Source: Lachnospiraceae bacterium
GTDB taxonomy: Bacteria; Bacillota; Clostridia; Lachnospirales; Lachnospiraceae
NCBI GenBank assembly: GCA_017626325.1
Contig: JAGAIZ010000008.1
Coordinates: 1 to 64,000, forward strand
Length of the DNA: 64,000 nucleotides
Direction of reading: 5' to 3'
Positions 16,693 to 23,981 of the stretch are shown here, piece after piece. Below the pieces are notes generated by a model. That model made no database searches, was not told the origin of the DNA, and saw nothing but the letters and a program-made list of their open reading frames with translations. Numbering within the stretch: the stretch's first letter is position 1; each line of letters opens with the position of its first letter. The position numbers and the translations under genes are program-made.

Positions 16693-16726
16693 CTCCATAG
16701 GAAGAAAAAGAGGAAAGAAATCACAC

Positions 16727-17335
16727 ATGTTAAAACACGGCATATTAGGTCTTCTGAATTACCGCGAAATGACAGGCTATGAAATCATGGAAGTATTCCG
16801 CGACTCCCTGAACTTCTTCTGGAATGCCCAGACCAGCCAGATCTACAGAGAATTACAGGCGCTTGAGACGAAGGGCTTCGTCAGCAAGACGACTGTCCCC
16901 CAGCAAAGTAAGCCTGACAAAAATATTTATTCCATTACGGACACCGGCAGGCAGGAACTGCTTGACTGGCTGGCGGACGGCAATCTTGGCTTAAGCCCGA
17001 GAACCCCCATACTTATGAAGGTCTTTTTCATGGGCGAACAGAGCCGCGAGGAGAGTATCGCATATTTCCAGCAGCTTAAAGCCGCCTGCGGGGAATTTCT
17101 CAACAGTCTCTCTCCGGTTCCCTCTTACATTCAAGCCTATGCGGATGCCATAAACGCCGGGGACAAAAGTCTGTATTGGCAGATGACGGTAGAATACGGC
17201 CGCCGGAATATGCAGATGCACATGGACTGGGCGCAGGATTGTATTGATTTGCTTAAAAAAAGTACCGACAGGCACGATCCTCCATCGTCTTCCATCTCTT
17301 CTGTCACGCCGCCGCCAAAAGAGCCTTTGCCATAG
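16727..17335 (+). CDS. PadR-family transcriptional regulator
   Basis: 202-aa regulator with the PadR winged helix at the N-terminus (about 1-85: LKHGILGLLNYREMTGYEIM, then QIYRELQALETKGFV and the wing). A C-terminal helical dimerisation domain (about 95-180) follows, as in the Vir/AphA-type PadR subgroup. The tail is rich in serine and proline (DPPSSSISSVTPPPKEPLP). The gene is preceded by a strong promoter containing dyads and followed after 30 bp by the flavodoxin fusion gene. It probably represses that operon and releases it on binding a ligand; that role is inference. Confidence 0.9.
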   Translation: MLKHGILGLLNYREMTGYEIMEVFRDSLNFFWNAQTSQIYRELQALETKGFVSKTTVPQQSKPDKNIYSITDTGRQELLDWLADGNLGLSPRTPILMKVFFMGEQSREESIAYFQQLKAACGEFLNSLSPVPSYIQAYADAINAGDKSLYWQMTVEYGRRNMQMHMDWAQDCIDLLKKSTDRHDPPSSSISSVTPPPKEPLP

Positions 17336-17365
17336 AAATAGAAGAAGAAGGAGGCACGAGAACAT

Positions 17366-19036
17366 ATGAATGTATTAATCATCAACGGCAGTCCCAAGGG
17401 AACAAACAGCAGCACCTATAAGCTGACGAAAGCCTTTATACAAGGTATGCAGGATACTGTTACCGGACAGCTTCCGCTGGAAGAACTCCAGATAAACCGG
17501 CTTGCCATCTCCCCCTGTCTGGGATGCTTTCACTGCTGGAACAAAACTCCCGGAAAATGCTGTATTCAGGACGATATGCAGACCGTTATTGAGAAGCTTC
17601 TCTGGGCGGACATAACCATCTGGAGCTTTCCGCTCTACTACTACACCGTGCCGGGCGGATTAAAAAATCTGATTGACCGTCAGCTTCCCATGGTACTGCC
17701 CTTTATGACAGAACGGACGGACGGGATCGGAAACGGCAGCCATCCTGCCCGCTACGACATGAGCGGAAAACGGACGGTACTGATCTCTACCTGCGGCTTC
17801 TACACGGCGGAAGGAAATTATGACGGTATAAAGAGCCTTTTCGATCATATGTGCGGCAAAAACTGTTATACCACGATTTTCTGCGGACAGGGAGAACTGT
17901 TCCGCGTGCCGGAGTTGTCCGCAAGAACCGACGAATATCTGGGATATGTCAGAAACGCCGGACGAGAATATATGACAGGCGGTATCTCAGACTCTGCAAG
18001 CGCTGAACTGGACCGTCTTCTGTATCCCAAAGAAGTGTTTGAAACCATGGCGGATGCCAGTTGGGGTATCGACAAAGAAAGCGGCGAAGCGGAATCTGAC
18101 GCCCTGATTTTTACCAGACAGATGGCTGCCCTCTATCAGCCGGAAAGCTATCCGGGCAAAGACCAGATTGTGGAGATGTATTATACAGATACAGACGAAT
18201 GCTATCAGGTGATTCTTGGCAAAGACGGAAGTCAGGTCCGTACAGACTCTTCTCTGACAGCCACCACCCGAATCGAGACGCCCTTTACTGTATGGCGCTC
18301 CATCGCCGCAGGAGAAATCCGGGGTGACGAGGCATTGATGCAGCATCTTTATAAGGTAAAAGGCGACTTCCAGCTCATGCTGGACTGGGATCATTATTTC
18401 GGCGGGACCGGAACAGGCAGCCAGACAAATACTACGGCTGACAGCGGCAGGGACGCGGCCGCACGAAGTACCGATGGATGCCACGCGTCAGCCGCCACAA
18501 AAGGCACAAATATGAATATCCTGCTGATTCCCTGGATTGTTTTCTGGGTCGCCGCGGCAATCGACGGCTTTGCAGGCTCACTGGTCAGTATCGCCGTCTG
18601 TGCGGCAGTTCCCCTGCTCTTTTACCGATATAAGAAGACAGTCTATGACCTTCTAAGCGGCGTGCTGGTGACAGGTCTGTCCATCGCCATGCTGTCCGGC
18701 GCACCCGCGCGGCTTATAGTGCCTCTGGCTTATCTGCTCTTCGGCGTCATGTGGACAGCTACCTGTCTTCACAGCATACCGCTTACCGCCCATTACTCCA
18801 TGAACAGCTACAATGGAGAAAGTGCGCTGAAGAATCCTCTTTTCCTGAAAACCAACCGGATTCTGACACTTTTGTGGGGTGTCCTGTATCTGCTGACGCC
18901 TATCTGGACCTACGCCATCATGGGTACGCCATTTGCCGCCTTTACAGGCGCAGTCAACTCACTGCTTCCTGCTCTCATGGGAATCTTTACGGCCTGGTTC
19001 CAGAAATGGTATCCCGCGAAGGTAGCACGGGGATAG
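17366..19036 (+). CDS. Flavodoxin-like / SCP2-like / membrane-domain fusion protein
   Basis: 556-aa three-part protein after an AAGGAGG site. Residues 1-210 form an NADPH-dependent FMN reductase/flavodoxin-fold domain (MNVLIINGSPKGTNSSTYKL) with a cysteine-rich stretch (SPCLGCFHCWN ... GKCC) and the flavin loop FPLYYYTVPGGLKNLIDR. Residues about 265-350 resemble an SCP2 sterol-carrier-like domain (ETPFTVWRSIAAGEIRGDEA, VKGDFQLMLDW). After a low-complexity linker, residues about 382-550 hold roughly six transmembrane helices. I know flavodoxin-SCP2 proteins but not a family with this membrane tail. It is co-directional with the PadR gene 30 bp upstream. A membrane-linked redox function on a lipophilic compound is a guess from the domains. 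Confidence 0.75.
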   Translation: MNVLIINGSPKGTNSSTYKLTKAFIQGMQDTVTGQLPLEELQINRLAISPCLGCFHCWNKTPGKCCIQDDMQTVIEKLLWADITIWSFPLYYYTVPGGLKNLIDRQLPMVLPFMTERTDGIGNGSHPARYDMSGKRTVLISTCGFYTAEGNYDGIKSLFDHMCGKNCYTTIFCGQGELFRVPELSARTDEYLGYVRNAGREYMTGGISDSASAELDRLLYPKEVFETMADASWGIDKESGEAESDALIFTRQMAALYQPESYPGKDQIVEMYYTDTDECYQVILGKDGSQVRTDSSLTATTRIETPFTVWRSIAAGEIRGDEALMQHLYKVKGDFQLMLDWDHYFGGTGTGSQTNTTADSGRDAAARSTDGCHASAATKGTNMNILLIPWIVFWVAAAIDGFAGSLVSIAVCAAVPLLFYRYKKTVYDLLSGVLVTGLSIAMLSGAPARLIVPLAYLLFGVMWTATCLHSIPLTAHYSMNSYNGESALKNPLFLKTNRILTLLWGVLYLLTPIWTYAIMGTPFAAFTGAVNSLLPALMGIFTAWFQKWYPAKVARG

Positions 19037-19147
19037 AATAGGGCTGGAATGAGGATAAAACAGCTAAAACAAATGCAGAAAATTTTATTTTTTACTTCTA
19101 ATTAAATTGATAAAATGGTACGATATAGTATATAGAAGAGGGGGAAG

Positions 19148-19172
19148 TCTATACTTTCCCATACAGTATAGA
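19148..19172 (+). repeat. Inverted repeat in the leader of the 19213 gene
   Basis: TCTATAC (19148-19154) and GTATAGA (19166-19172) are perfect inverted arms with an 11-nt loop, about 40 nt before the start codon. It could form a 5'-leader hairpin. Upstream, TACGATAT (19119-19126) resembles the sigma-D -10, but the matching -35 is poor. Confidence 0.45.
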
Positions 19173-19212
19173 AAATGTAATCAATAATCCGAAATTCCAA
19201 GGAGGGATAGCA

Positions 19213-19830
19213 ATGAGTGTAAACGGAATTACAAGTGCCGCCACTGCATACGAGGCTTATCAGACAACACAGCCGGCGAAAACAGCCACGGAGAATACCG
19301 CTGCCGGCACTACGGCGACAGAAGACACCGCCGCTGTCTATGAACCGTCTAAAGAAAGTGCTTCTGCCAAAACACAGTCCACTAATTATGCGCAGAACAC
19401 AGAATTAGTCAACAAGCTGAAAGCTGACGCAGAAGCGCATACGCAGCAGTTACAGAATATCGTACAGCAGTTGATGACCAAACAGGGACAGACCTACAAC
19501 AATGCCAACGATATGTGGAAATTCCTGGCAAGCGGCAATTTCACTGTAGATGCCGCAACCAAAGCCCAGGCTCAGAAGGATATTGCCGAAGACGGTTACT
19601 GGGGCGTAGAACAGACGTCCGACAGAATTATCGACTTCGCTACAGCATTGACAGGCGGCGACCCGAGCAAGATCGAAGAAATGCGCGAAGCATTCAAGAA
19701 GGGCTACGAGCAGGCTGAGAAGACATGGGGCGGCGAGTTACCGGATATTTCCAAGAGAACCTATGACGCTGTTATGGAGAAATTCGACAAGCTGGCGGAA
19801 GAAGCAGGACTTACCACCACAACCAATTAA
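19213..19830 (+). CDS. Uncharacterised 205-aa protein, low-complexity N-terminus
   Basis: Starts after GGAGGG. Residues 1-60 are low-complexity (Thr/Ala/Ser/Glu-rich) with no signal peptide. Residues about 62-200 are predicted helical and contain the distinctive stretches NNANDMWKFLASGNFTVD and AEDGYWGVEQTSDRIIDFA, then MREAFKKGYEQAEKTWGGEL and PDISKRTYDAVMEKFDKL. I do not recognise a named domain. The disordered N-terminus beginning MSVNGITS and the helical core recall proteins handled by flagellar-type export, but there is no direct proof. The gene has a strong terminator and is alone, convergent with sipL. Confidence 0.75.
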   Translation: MSVNGITSAATAYEAYQTTQPAKTATENTAAGTTATEDTAAVYEPSKESASAKTQSTNYAQNTELVNKLKADAEAHTQQLQNIVQQLMTKQGQTYNNANDMWKFLASGNFTVDAATKAQAQKDIAEDGYWGVEQTSDRIIDFATALTGGDPSKIEEMREAFKKGYEQAEKTWGGELPDISKRTYDAVMEKFDKLAEEAGLTTTTN

Positions 19831-19841
19831 TCAGAAACACG

Positions 19842-19876
19842 AAAAGCCGATGGCATATGTATGCTGTCGGCTTTTT
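19842..19876. terminator. Strong terminator after the 19213 gene
   Basis: AAAAGCCGA (19842-19850) pairs with TCGGCTTTT (19867-19875), and an inner GCAT/ATGC pair lengthens the stem. A T-run follows on plus and the A-run gives a T-run on minus, so it can serve the convergent sipL gene as well. Confidence 0.85.
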
Positions 19877-19888
19877 CATGTTAATCCT

Positions 19889-21445
19889 TTAGATACCGCC
19901 CTTCACTACCAGGATCTTGTCTCCGGCACAAATCTCTTCCGACGGCAGTTCATTGACCTCCTTAAGCTGGGCGATGGGCACATAATAGCGTTTGCCGATA
20001 TCCCACAGGGTATCGTTTGGCCCGGCAATATAGATGACCATGCCCGGCAGTTCGCTCAGCTTATTCAAATCCAGCTCTTCCACCTTGATATCCGTAATCA
20101 GATTGCTCTTCTGTACCGCAAACACAATCACCTTAAACTGCAGCGCGGCTTTGACGTCCAGCTCCTCGCTGCCCAGCATAGTGACCGTAAGCTGCTCGAT
20201 GCTGTGCCGCAGCTTGAAGATACTGGTAGGCATAATGTTATCCGCCTCCACCACATACTGAAACGGCAGCACGTTGGTAGTAGAATACAGGGATTTGGAA
20301 CCCACACTGCACAGATACAGCGTCGTGACCGTCAGCGTTCCCGTGATGGCGATGCCGTTTTCCACAATCGCCTGTTCCTCGATCTGGATATCTCCCTCCG
20401 AATGAATCAACTGATACATGGGCATTTCCGCATTCTGTATCTTCGTATGTTCCGCAATCTTGCACTTACCGCTTCCGCTTAAGAGAAGACTCTTAAGCTG
20501 CACCTCCGTCGTCAGCGCTTCAATCTCTTTGTCCACGCCATACACATCCGACAGCACTTCCATGTTTTCCTCGTCATAGAGATGAATCTCCAGATCCAGC
20601 ACCGGCTCTAAGCAAAACACCCGCTCTTCCCCGTCGAAATCCTGCCGCACCTCTACGTTGCACTGTCCCAGGCTGTAACGGATATCCGGAATCATATTTT
20701 CCCGGCAGCCATGGCATTCGATGATACCGCTGAAGGGCACCGTATTCTCATACCACAGCGTCCGGTCGTTGTCCCCCTCTCCCTCATATAAGAAAAAGGC
20801 CCTCATTTCTCCCTGAATGGAAATCTTCTCCTCCAGCGCTTTAAATTCCACGTGATCGAAGGTAATGTGATGCCAGATAGTCTGGAATACGTTCGGCAGA
20901 TTTCCGGTCAGTTCCATTTCCTCTTTTAACCGGAAAATATCCTTCTTCTGCAGGACAAGCTGCACCACCGGATAGGTACGCTTACGGTACTCTACCGGCT
21001 CCTCATGATAGATATCTACCGCCGCATCCTGCTCTACGTGCTCTTCCTTCTCCAGCCCGATCGTGACAACCGCCTGCACGCTCAGCTTTCTGGAATTGAT
21101 AAGGCCCACCGTAAGATCCTCAATGGTCCAGTCCGTCAGGATCGTATCGCCGTTAGATACGCCCTCCATATTGACTCTTTCCTCAAAAGGGATCACAGCC
21201 TCCATACTGGCGCACATGCCCTCCATATCCGTTAGATACAGAATCGATGCCACCATCCTGCCCTTCAGATTCACCACGTTCTCACCGGCGCGTATTTCCT
21301 CCATAATAATCTCGCCTTTATTCGTCAGCAGATAGCTGGCATCCGGTTTGTTGTCCGAAATATTCACATCTTCTTCCAATACCATCTGGGTTCCGGCCCT
21401 GCTGCTGATCCGGTCCATATGTATTTTCTTCTTCACTAATTCCAC
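19889..21445 (-). CDS. sipL: SPOCS-domain/LysM spore morphogenesis protein SipL
   Basis: 518 aa from a GTG start at 21445, chosen because the GGAGGG at 21451-21457 fits it and the protein then begins like the family (ELVKKKIHMDRI). An ATG five codons earlier has no ribosome-binding site. Several DUF3794/SPOCS domains are followed by a C-terminal LysM (about 470-515: IYIAGPNDTLWDIGKRYYV, then EICAGDKILVV). This is the architecture of Clostridioides difficile SipL, the functional counterpart of SpoVID, which binds SpoIVA to anchor the coat on the forespore. A sigma-E-type promoter stands just upstream, as expected for a mother-cell gene. Confidence 0.88.
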   Translation of the reverse strand: MELVKKKIHMDRISSRAGTQMVLEEDVNISDNKPDASYLLTNKGEIIMEEIRAGENVVNLKGRMVASILYLTDMEGMCASMEAVIPFEERVNMEGVSNGDTILTDWTIEDLTVGLINSRKLSVQAVVTIGLEKEEHVEQDAAVDIYHEEPVEYRKRTYPVVQLVLQKKDIFRLKEEMELTGNLPNVFQTIWHHITFDHVEFKALEEKISIQGEMRAFFLYEGEGDNDRTLWYENTVPFSGIIECHGCRENMIPDIRYSLGQCNVEVRQDFDGEERVFCLEPVLDLEIHLYDEENMEVLSDVYGVDKEIEALTTEVQLKSLLLSGSGKCKIAEHTKIQNAEMPMYQLIHSEGDIQIEEQAIVENGIAITGTLTVTTLYLCSVGSKSLYSTTNVLPFQYVVEADNIMPTSIFKLRHSIEQLTVTMLGSEELDVKAALQFKVIVFAVQKSNLITDIKVEELDLNKLSELPGMVIYIAGPNDTLWDIGKRYYVPIAQLKEVNELPSEEICAGDKILVVKGGI

Positions 21446-21476
21446 AAAGAAACCCTCCATGCGTATACTTAATAGA

Positions 21477-21505
21477 AGTATATGCCGGAGGGTCCTAAGA
21501 TATGA
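21477..21505 (-). promoter_or_regulatory. Sigma-E-type promoter of sipL
   Basis: Minus strand: -35 TCATATC (21499-21505), 14-bp spacer, -10 CATATACT (21477-21484, one mismatch to CATACAMT). Spacing and sequence match the spoIIID promoter in this window. Confidence 0.65.
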
Positions 21506-21567
21506 CCTCTTATATCACTGTCCGTATGAACACTCTCACTCCCATACCACTGTCCGCAAAGACACGC

Positions 21568-22473
21568 TCACTCTTCCACCGCGCCGATCAAATCCGTCAC
21601 GTTCTCTACGCCATACCTCTTCATGTACGCTTCGATTCCTTCCACCACCTCGACCGTTGCATAAGGATTGACGAAATTCATCGCGCCTACCGCTACCGCG
21701 CTGGCCCCGGCAAGCAGAAATTCTATGGCGTCCTCCGCACTTCCTATGCCGCCCATTCCGATAACAGGAATCTGCACCGCATGAGCCGCCTGATAGACCA
21801 TGCGGACAGCCACAGGCTTGATGGCAGGGCCGGACAAGCCGCCTGTCTTATTGGCAAGGGCGAATTTTCTCCTGTGAATATCAATCTTCATTCCCGTAAT
21901 CGTATTGATCATGGACAGCGCATCGGCTCCCGCCGCCTCCGCCGCCTTCGCCATCTCCACAATATCGGTGACATTGGGGCTGAGCTTCATAATCACAGGC
22001 TGCCTGGCTTTCTTCTTAATCTGAGACGTAATATCATACAGACAGTCTGCCTTCTGACCGAACGCAATCGCGCCCTCCTTGACATTGGGACAGGACACGT
22101 TGATTTCCAGCATATCCACAGGCTCGCTGCCCAGACGCTCCACCACTTCCAGATAATCCTCCACCGTCTTGCCGCAGACATTCACAATAATCTTCGTATC
22201 ATACTTCCGCAGAAAGGGAATATCCCGCTCCGCAAACACATCAATGCCCGGATTCTGCAGTCCGATGGCGTTAAGCATCCCCCCGTAGGTCTCCGCCACA
22301 CGTGGCGTAGGATTCCCCGGCCAGGGTACATTAGCAACGCCCTTCGTCACCACCGCGCCCAGTCTATTCAGATCTACGAAATCACTGTATTCCATGCCGG
22401 AACCGAAGGTCCCGGAGGCTGTCATAACGGGATTATTAAGCGTTACCCCTGCAATCGTCACTTTCGTATTCAT
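21568..22473 (-). CDS. pyrD: Dihydroorotate dehydrogenase B, catalytic subunit
   Basis: 301-aa class 1B dihydroorotate dehydrogenase, a TIM-barrel FMN enzyme oxidising dihydroorotate to orotate in pyrimidine synthesis. Conserved parts are NPVMTASGTFGSG near the N-terminus, NVSCPNVKEGAIAFGQ with the class 1B active-site cysteine, and GMGGIGSAEDAIEF near the FMN phosphate. The start overlaps the pyrK stop (ATGA), so the two subunits are translationally coupled. PyrDB works as a heterotetramer with PyrK. It is the last gene of the pyr unit. Confidence 0.96.
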   Translation of the reverse strand: MNTKVTIAGVTLNNPVMTASGTFGSGMEYSDFVDLNRLGAVVTKGVANVPWPGNPTPRVAETYGGMLNAIGLQNPGIDVFAERDIPFLRKYDTKIIVNVCGKTVEDYLEVVERLGSEPVDMLEINVSCPNVKEGAIAFGQKADCLYDITSQIKKKARQPVIMKLSPNVTDIVEMAKAAEAAGADALSMINTITGMKIDIHRRKFALANKTGGLSGPAIKPVAVRMVYQAAHAVQIPVIGMGGIGSAEDAIEFLLAGASAVAVGAMNFVNPYATVEVVEGIEAYMKRYGVENVTDLIGAVEE

Positions 22474-23249
22474 CAGATTTCCACCTCTTTCGCTTCAAAT
22501 ACCGGTCCGTCAGTACAAATGCGTGCGTTGCGCACATGGGAGTGATGGTCTGTCTCTCTGGTTTTGCACACGCACCCAAGGCAGGCTCCTACGCCGCACG
22601 CCATTCTCTCCTCCAGAGAAATATAGGCTTCTATCCCCTGTTCTGCTGCATACTGCTTGACGGCGCGAAGCATCGGCATCGGGCCGCACGCCATAATCAG
22701 GTCAGCCTTAAGCCGGTTCGTACGAACAGCATCCAGCACATTGCCCTTCGTTCCTACGCTGCCGTCCTCGGTGGCAATATACACGTTGCCATACTTCGAC
22801 AGATCCTCTTCCAGAAAAAGATCCTTATTGCGATAGCCCACGATGATCTGCTTATCCGCGTCCAACTCCTTCGCCAATTCCAACATCGGCGGGATACCGA
22901 TACCGCCGCCCATTAAGAATACTCTCTTTCCCCTGGCTTTCTCCAATGGGAACCCGTTCCCCAAAATGCCCAGTATTTCCAACGTATCTCCTGCCTTACA
23001 GGTGGAAAACTCATCCGTCCCCCTGCCCGCAATCCGGTATACAAGGCGGAGTCTGCTTCCTGCCTTGTCCACTTCACAGATGCTGATAGGGCGCGGCAGA
23101 AGCATGCTCGCATTATGCGGATAAACTCCAATAAACTGCCCCGCATGAGCGTGCTTTGCAAGCCCCGTTTCCAGCCACAGATCATAGATCTGGTCGGCTA
23201 TCTGTTTTTGTGACACTACTGTCGCTTTTACTTTTTTCTTCCGTGACAT
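22473..23249 (-). CDS. pyrK: Dihydroorotate dehydrogenase electron-transfer subunit
   Basis: About 258 aa from the ATG at 23249 with GAGGA six bases before it; an in-frame ATG at 23294 lies in the hairpin array and lacks a ribosome-binding site. FAD-binding segment LPRPISICEVDKAG, NAD-binding segment GGGIGIPPMLELAKEL, and a C-terminal 2Fe-2S ligand set in CGVGACLGCVCKT plus a later cysteine (RICTDGP). It passes electrons from PyrD's FMN to NAD+. Its ribosome-binding site adjoins an 11-base sequence that can pair with a hairpin loop upstream, which could control its translation. Confidence 0.95.
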   Translation of the reverse strand: MSRKKKVKATVVSQKQIADQIYDLWLETGLAKHAHAGQFIGVYPHNASMLLPRPISICEVDKAGSRLRLVYRIAGRGTDEFSTCKAGDTLEILGILGNGFPLEKARGKRVFLMGGGIGIPPMLELAKELDADKQIIVGYRNKDLFLEEDLSKYGNVYIATEDGSVGTKGNVLDAVRTNRLKADLIMACGPMPMLRAVKQYAAEQGIEAYISLEERMACGVGACLGCVCKTRETDHHSHVRNARICTDGPVFEAKEVEI

Positions 23250-23446
23250 ACTATTCCTCATTTCTGAGCGACTTGTCGCGAAGAGGCGACGCAAATGTCA
23301 GATTTGCGTCTGCCATCAGAGCTATTTGCTTTCGCTCAGAAACAAATAGCCAACTGAGTTTACTCAGTTTGTGAAACAATCAGCACATCAGTGTGATTTT
23401 TCACACTAACCCTCCATGTCAGAGCAACTTGTTACCAGGTTTACTG
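23250..23446 (-). ncRNA. Array of hairpins in the pyr operon before pyrK (possible cis-acting RNA)
   Basis: Between the unknown membrane gene and pyrK the sequence is nearly all inverted repeats: GCGAC-tt-GTCGC (23269-23280), GACGCAAAT/ATTTGCGTC (23288-23310), GCTATTTG/CAAATAGC (23321-23350), AACTGAGT/ACTCAGTT (23352-23369) and AGTGTGA/TCACACT (23390-23407). A CAATCAG/CTGATTG pair encloses the last one. The third hairpin's loop contains 11 bases (23332-23342) perfectly complementary to 23261-23271, which touch the pyrK ribosome-binding site. The pattern suggests a folded regulatory leader or a decayed mobile repeat. Confidence 0.5.
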
Positions 23447-23471
23447 ATTGCTCCTGCACCACTTTCATATT

Positions 23472-23981
23472 TCAGATATCTTTCTCTAATTTCTTCCCCG
23501 TAACCGCCAGCGCAAACAAAAGTCCCGCGATAACACATATCACAGCGTGAATTCCCGAGCCGCCATAGGCGAAGATACGCACATAACACTTTTCCCAGAA
23601 GGTCCCCTGCAGCCACGGCGCCAGATTCCGGGTATAAGTATCGGCAGTAACTGTATACTCTGTAAATACATACTTCATAACACCGCTATAAGCTATGCCG
23701 ATCAGATTTAAGCCTATGATAACTACATCAGTCCAGAACAAAACGCGAATCCCCTTCGGATAAACCGCGCGCACAGTCAAATGAAATACCCATCTGCCTA
23801 TCAGGTATGCCAGTATAAAGAAAAGAAGCGGCACCAGGATCATCGTATACACGAAATCTTTTTCATAAAAATCCTGCGCATTTTCCAGCATATGCCTGCG
23901 GTAAAGGAAGAAGACAACACCAGTCAGTATCCCAAATATGGTCTCCGCCGCCAGTCTTTTGTTTCTCAATCTATCTCTCAT
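23472..23981 (-). CDS. Four-helix membrane protein inside the pyr operon, unknown
   Basis: 169 aa with about four hydrophobic helices (ETIFGILTGVVFFLYR; YTMILVPLLFFILAYLIG; VLFWTDVVIIGLNLIGIAY; IHAVICVIAGLLFALAV) and a basic N-terminus (MRDRLRNKRLA). I recognise no domain. It overlaps the end of pyrC by 11 bp and precedes pyrK, so it is translated with pyrimidine genes. A role linked to pyrimidine metabolism, such as transport or membrane attachment of the dehydrogenase, is possible from position only. Confidence 0.7.
   Translation of the reverse strand: MRDRLRNKRLAAETIFGILTGVVFFLYRRHMLENAQDFYEKDFVYTMILVPLLFFILAYLIGRWVFHLTVRAVYPKGIRVLFWTDVVIIGLNLIGIAYSGVMKYVFTEYTVTADTYTRNLAPWLQGTFWEKCYVRIFAYGGSGIHAVICVIAGLLFALAVTGKKLEKDI

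Noticed and set aside
16488..16700. 70-codon open frame on the plus strand with an AGGAGAGG-like start, between ispE and padR
   Set aside because: It runs through the padR promoter and its dyads and has no recognisable protein features. The ribosome-binding-like sequence is part of an AT-rich palindromic region.
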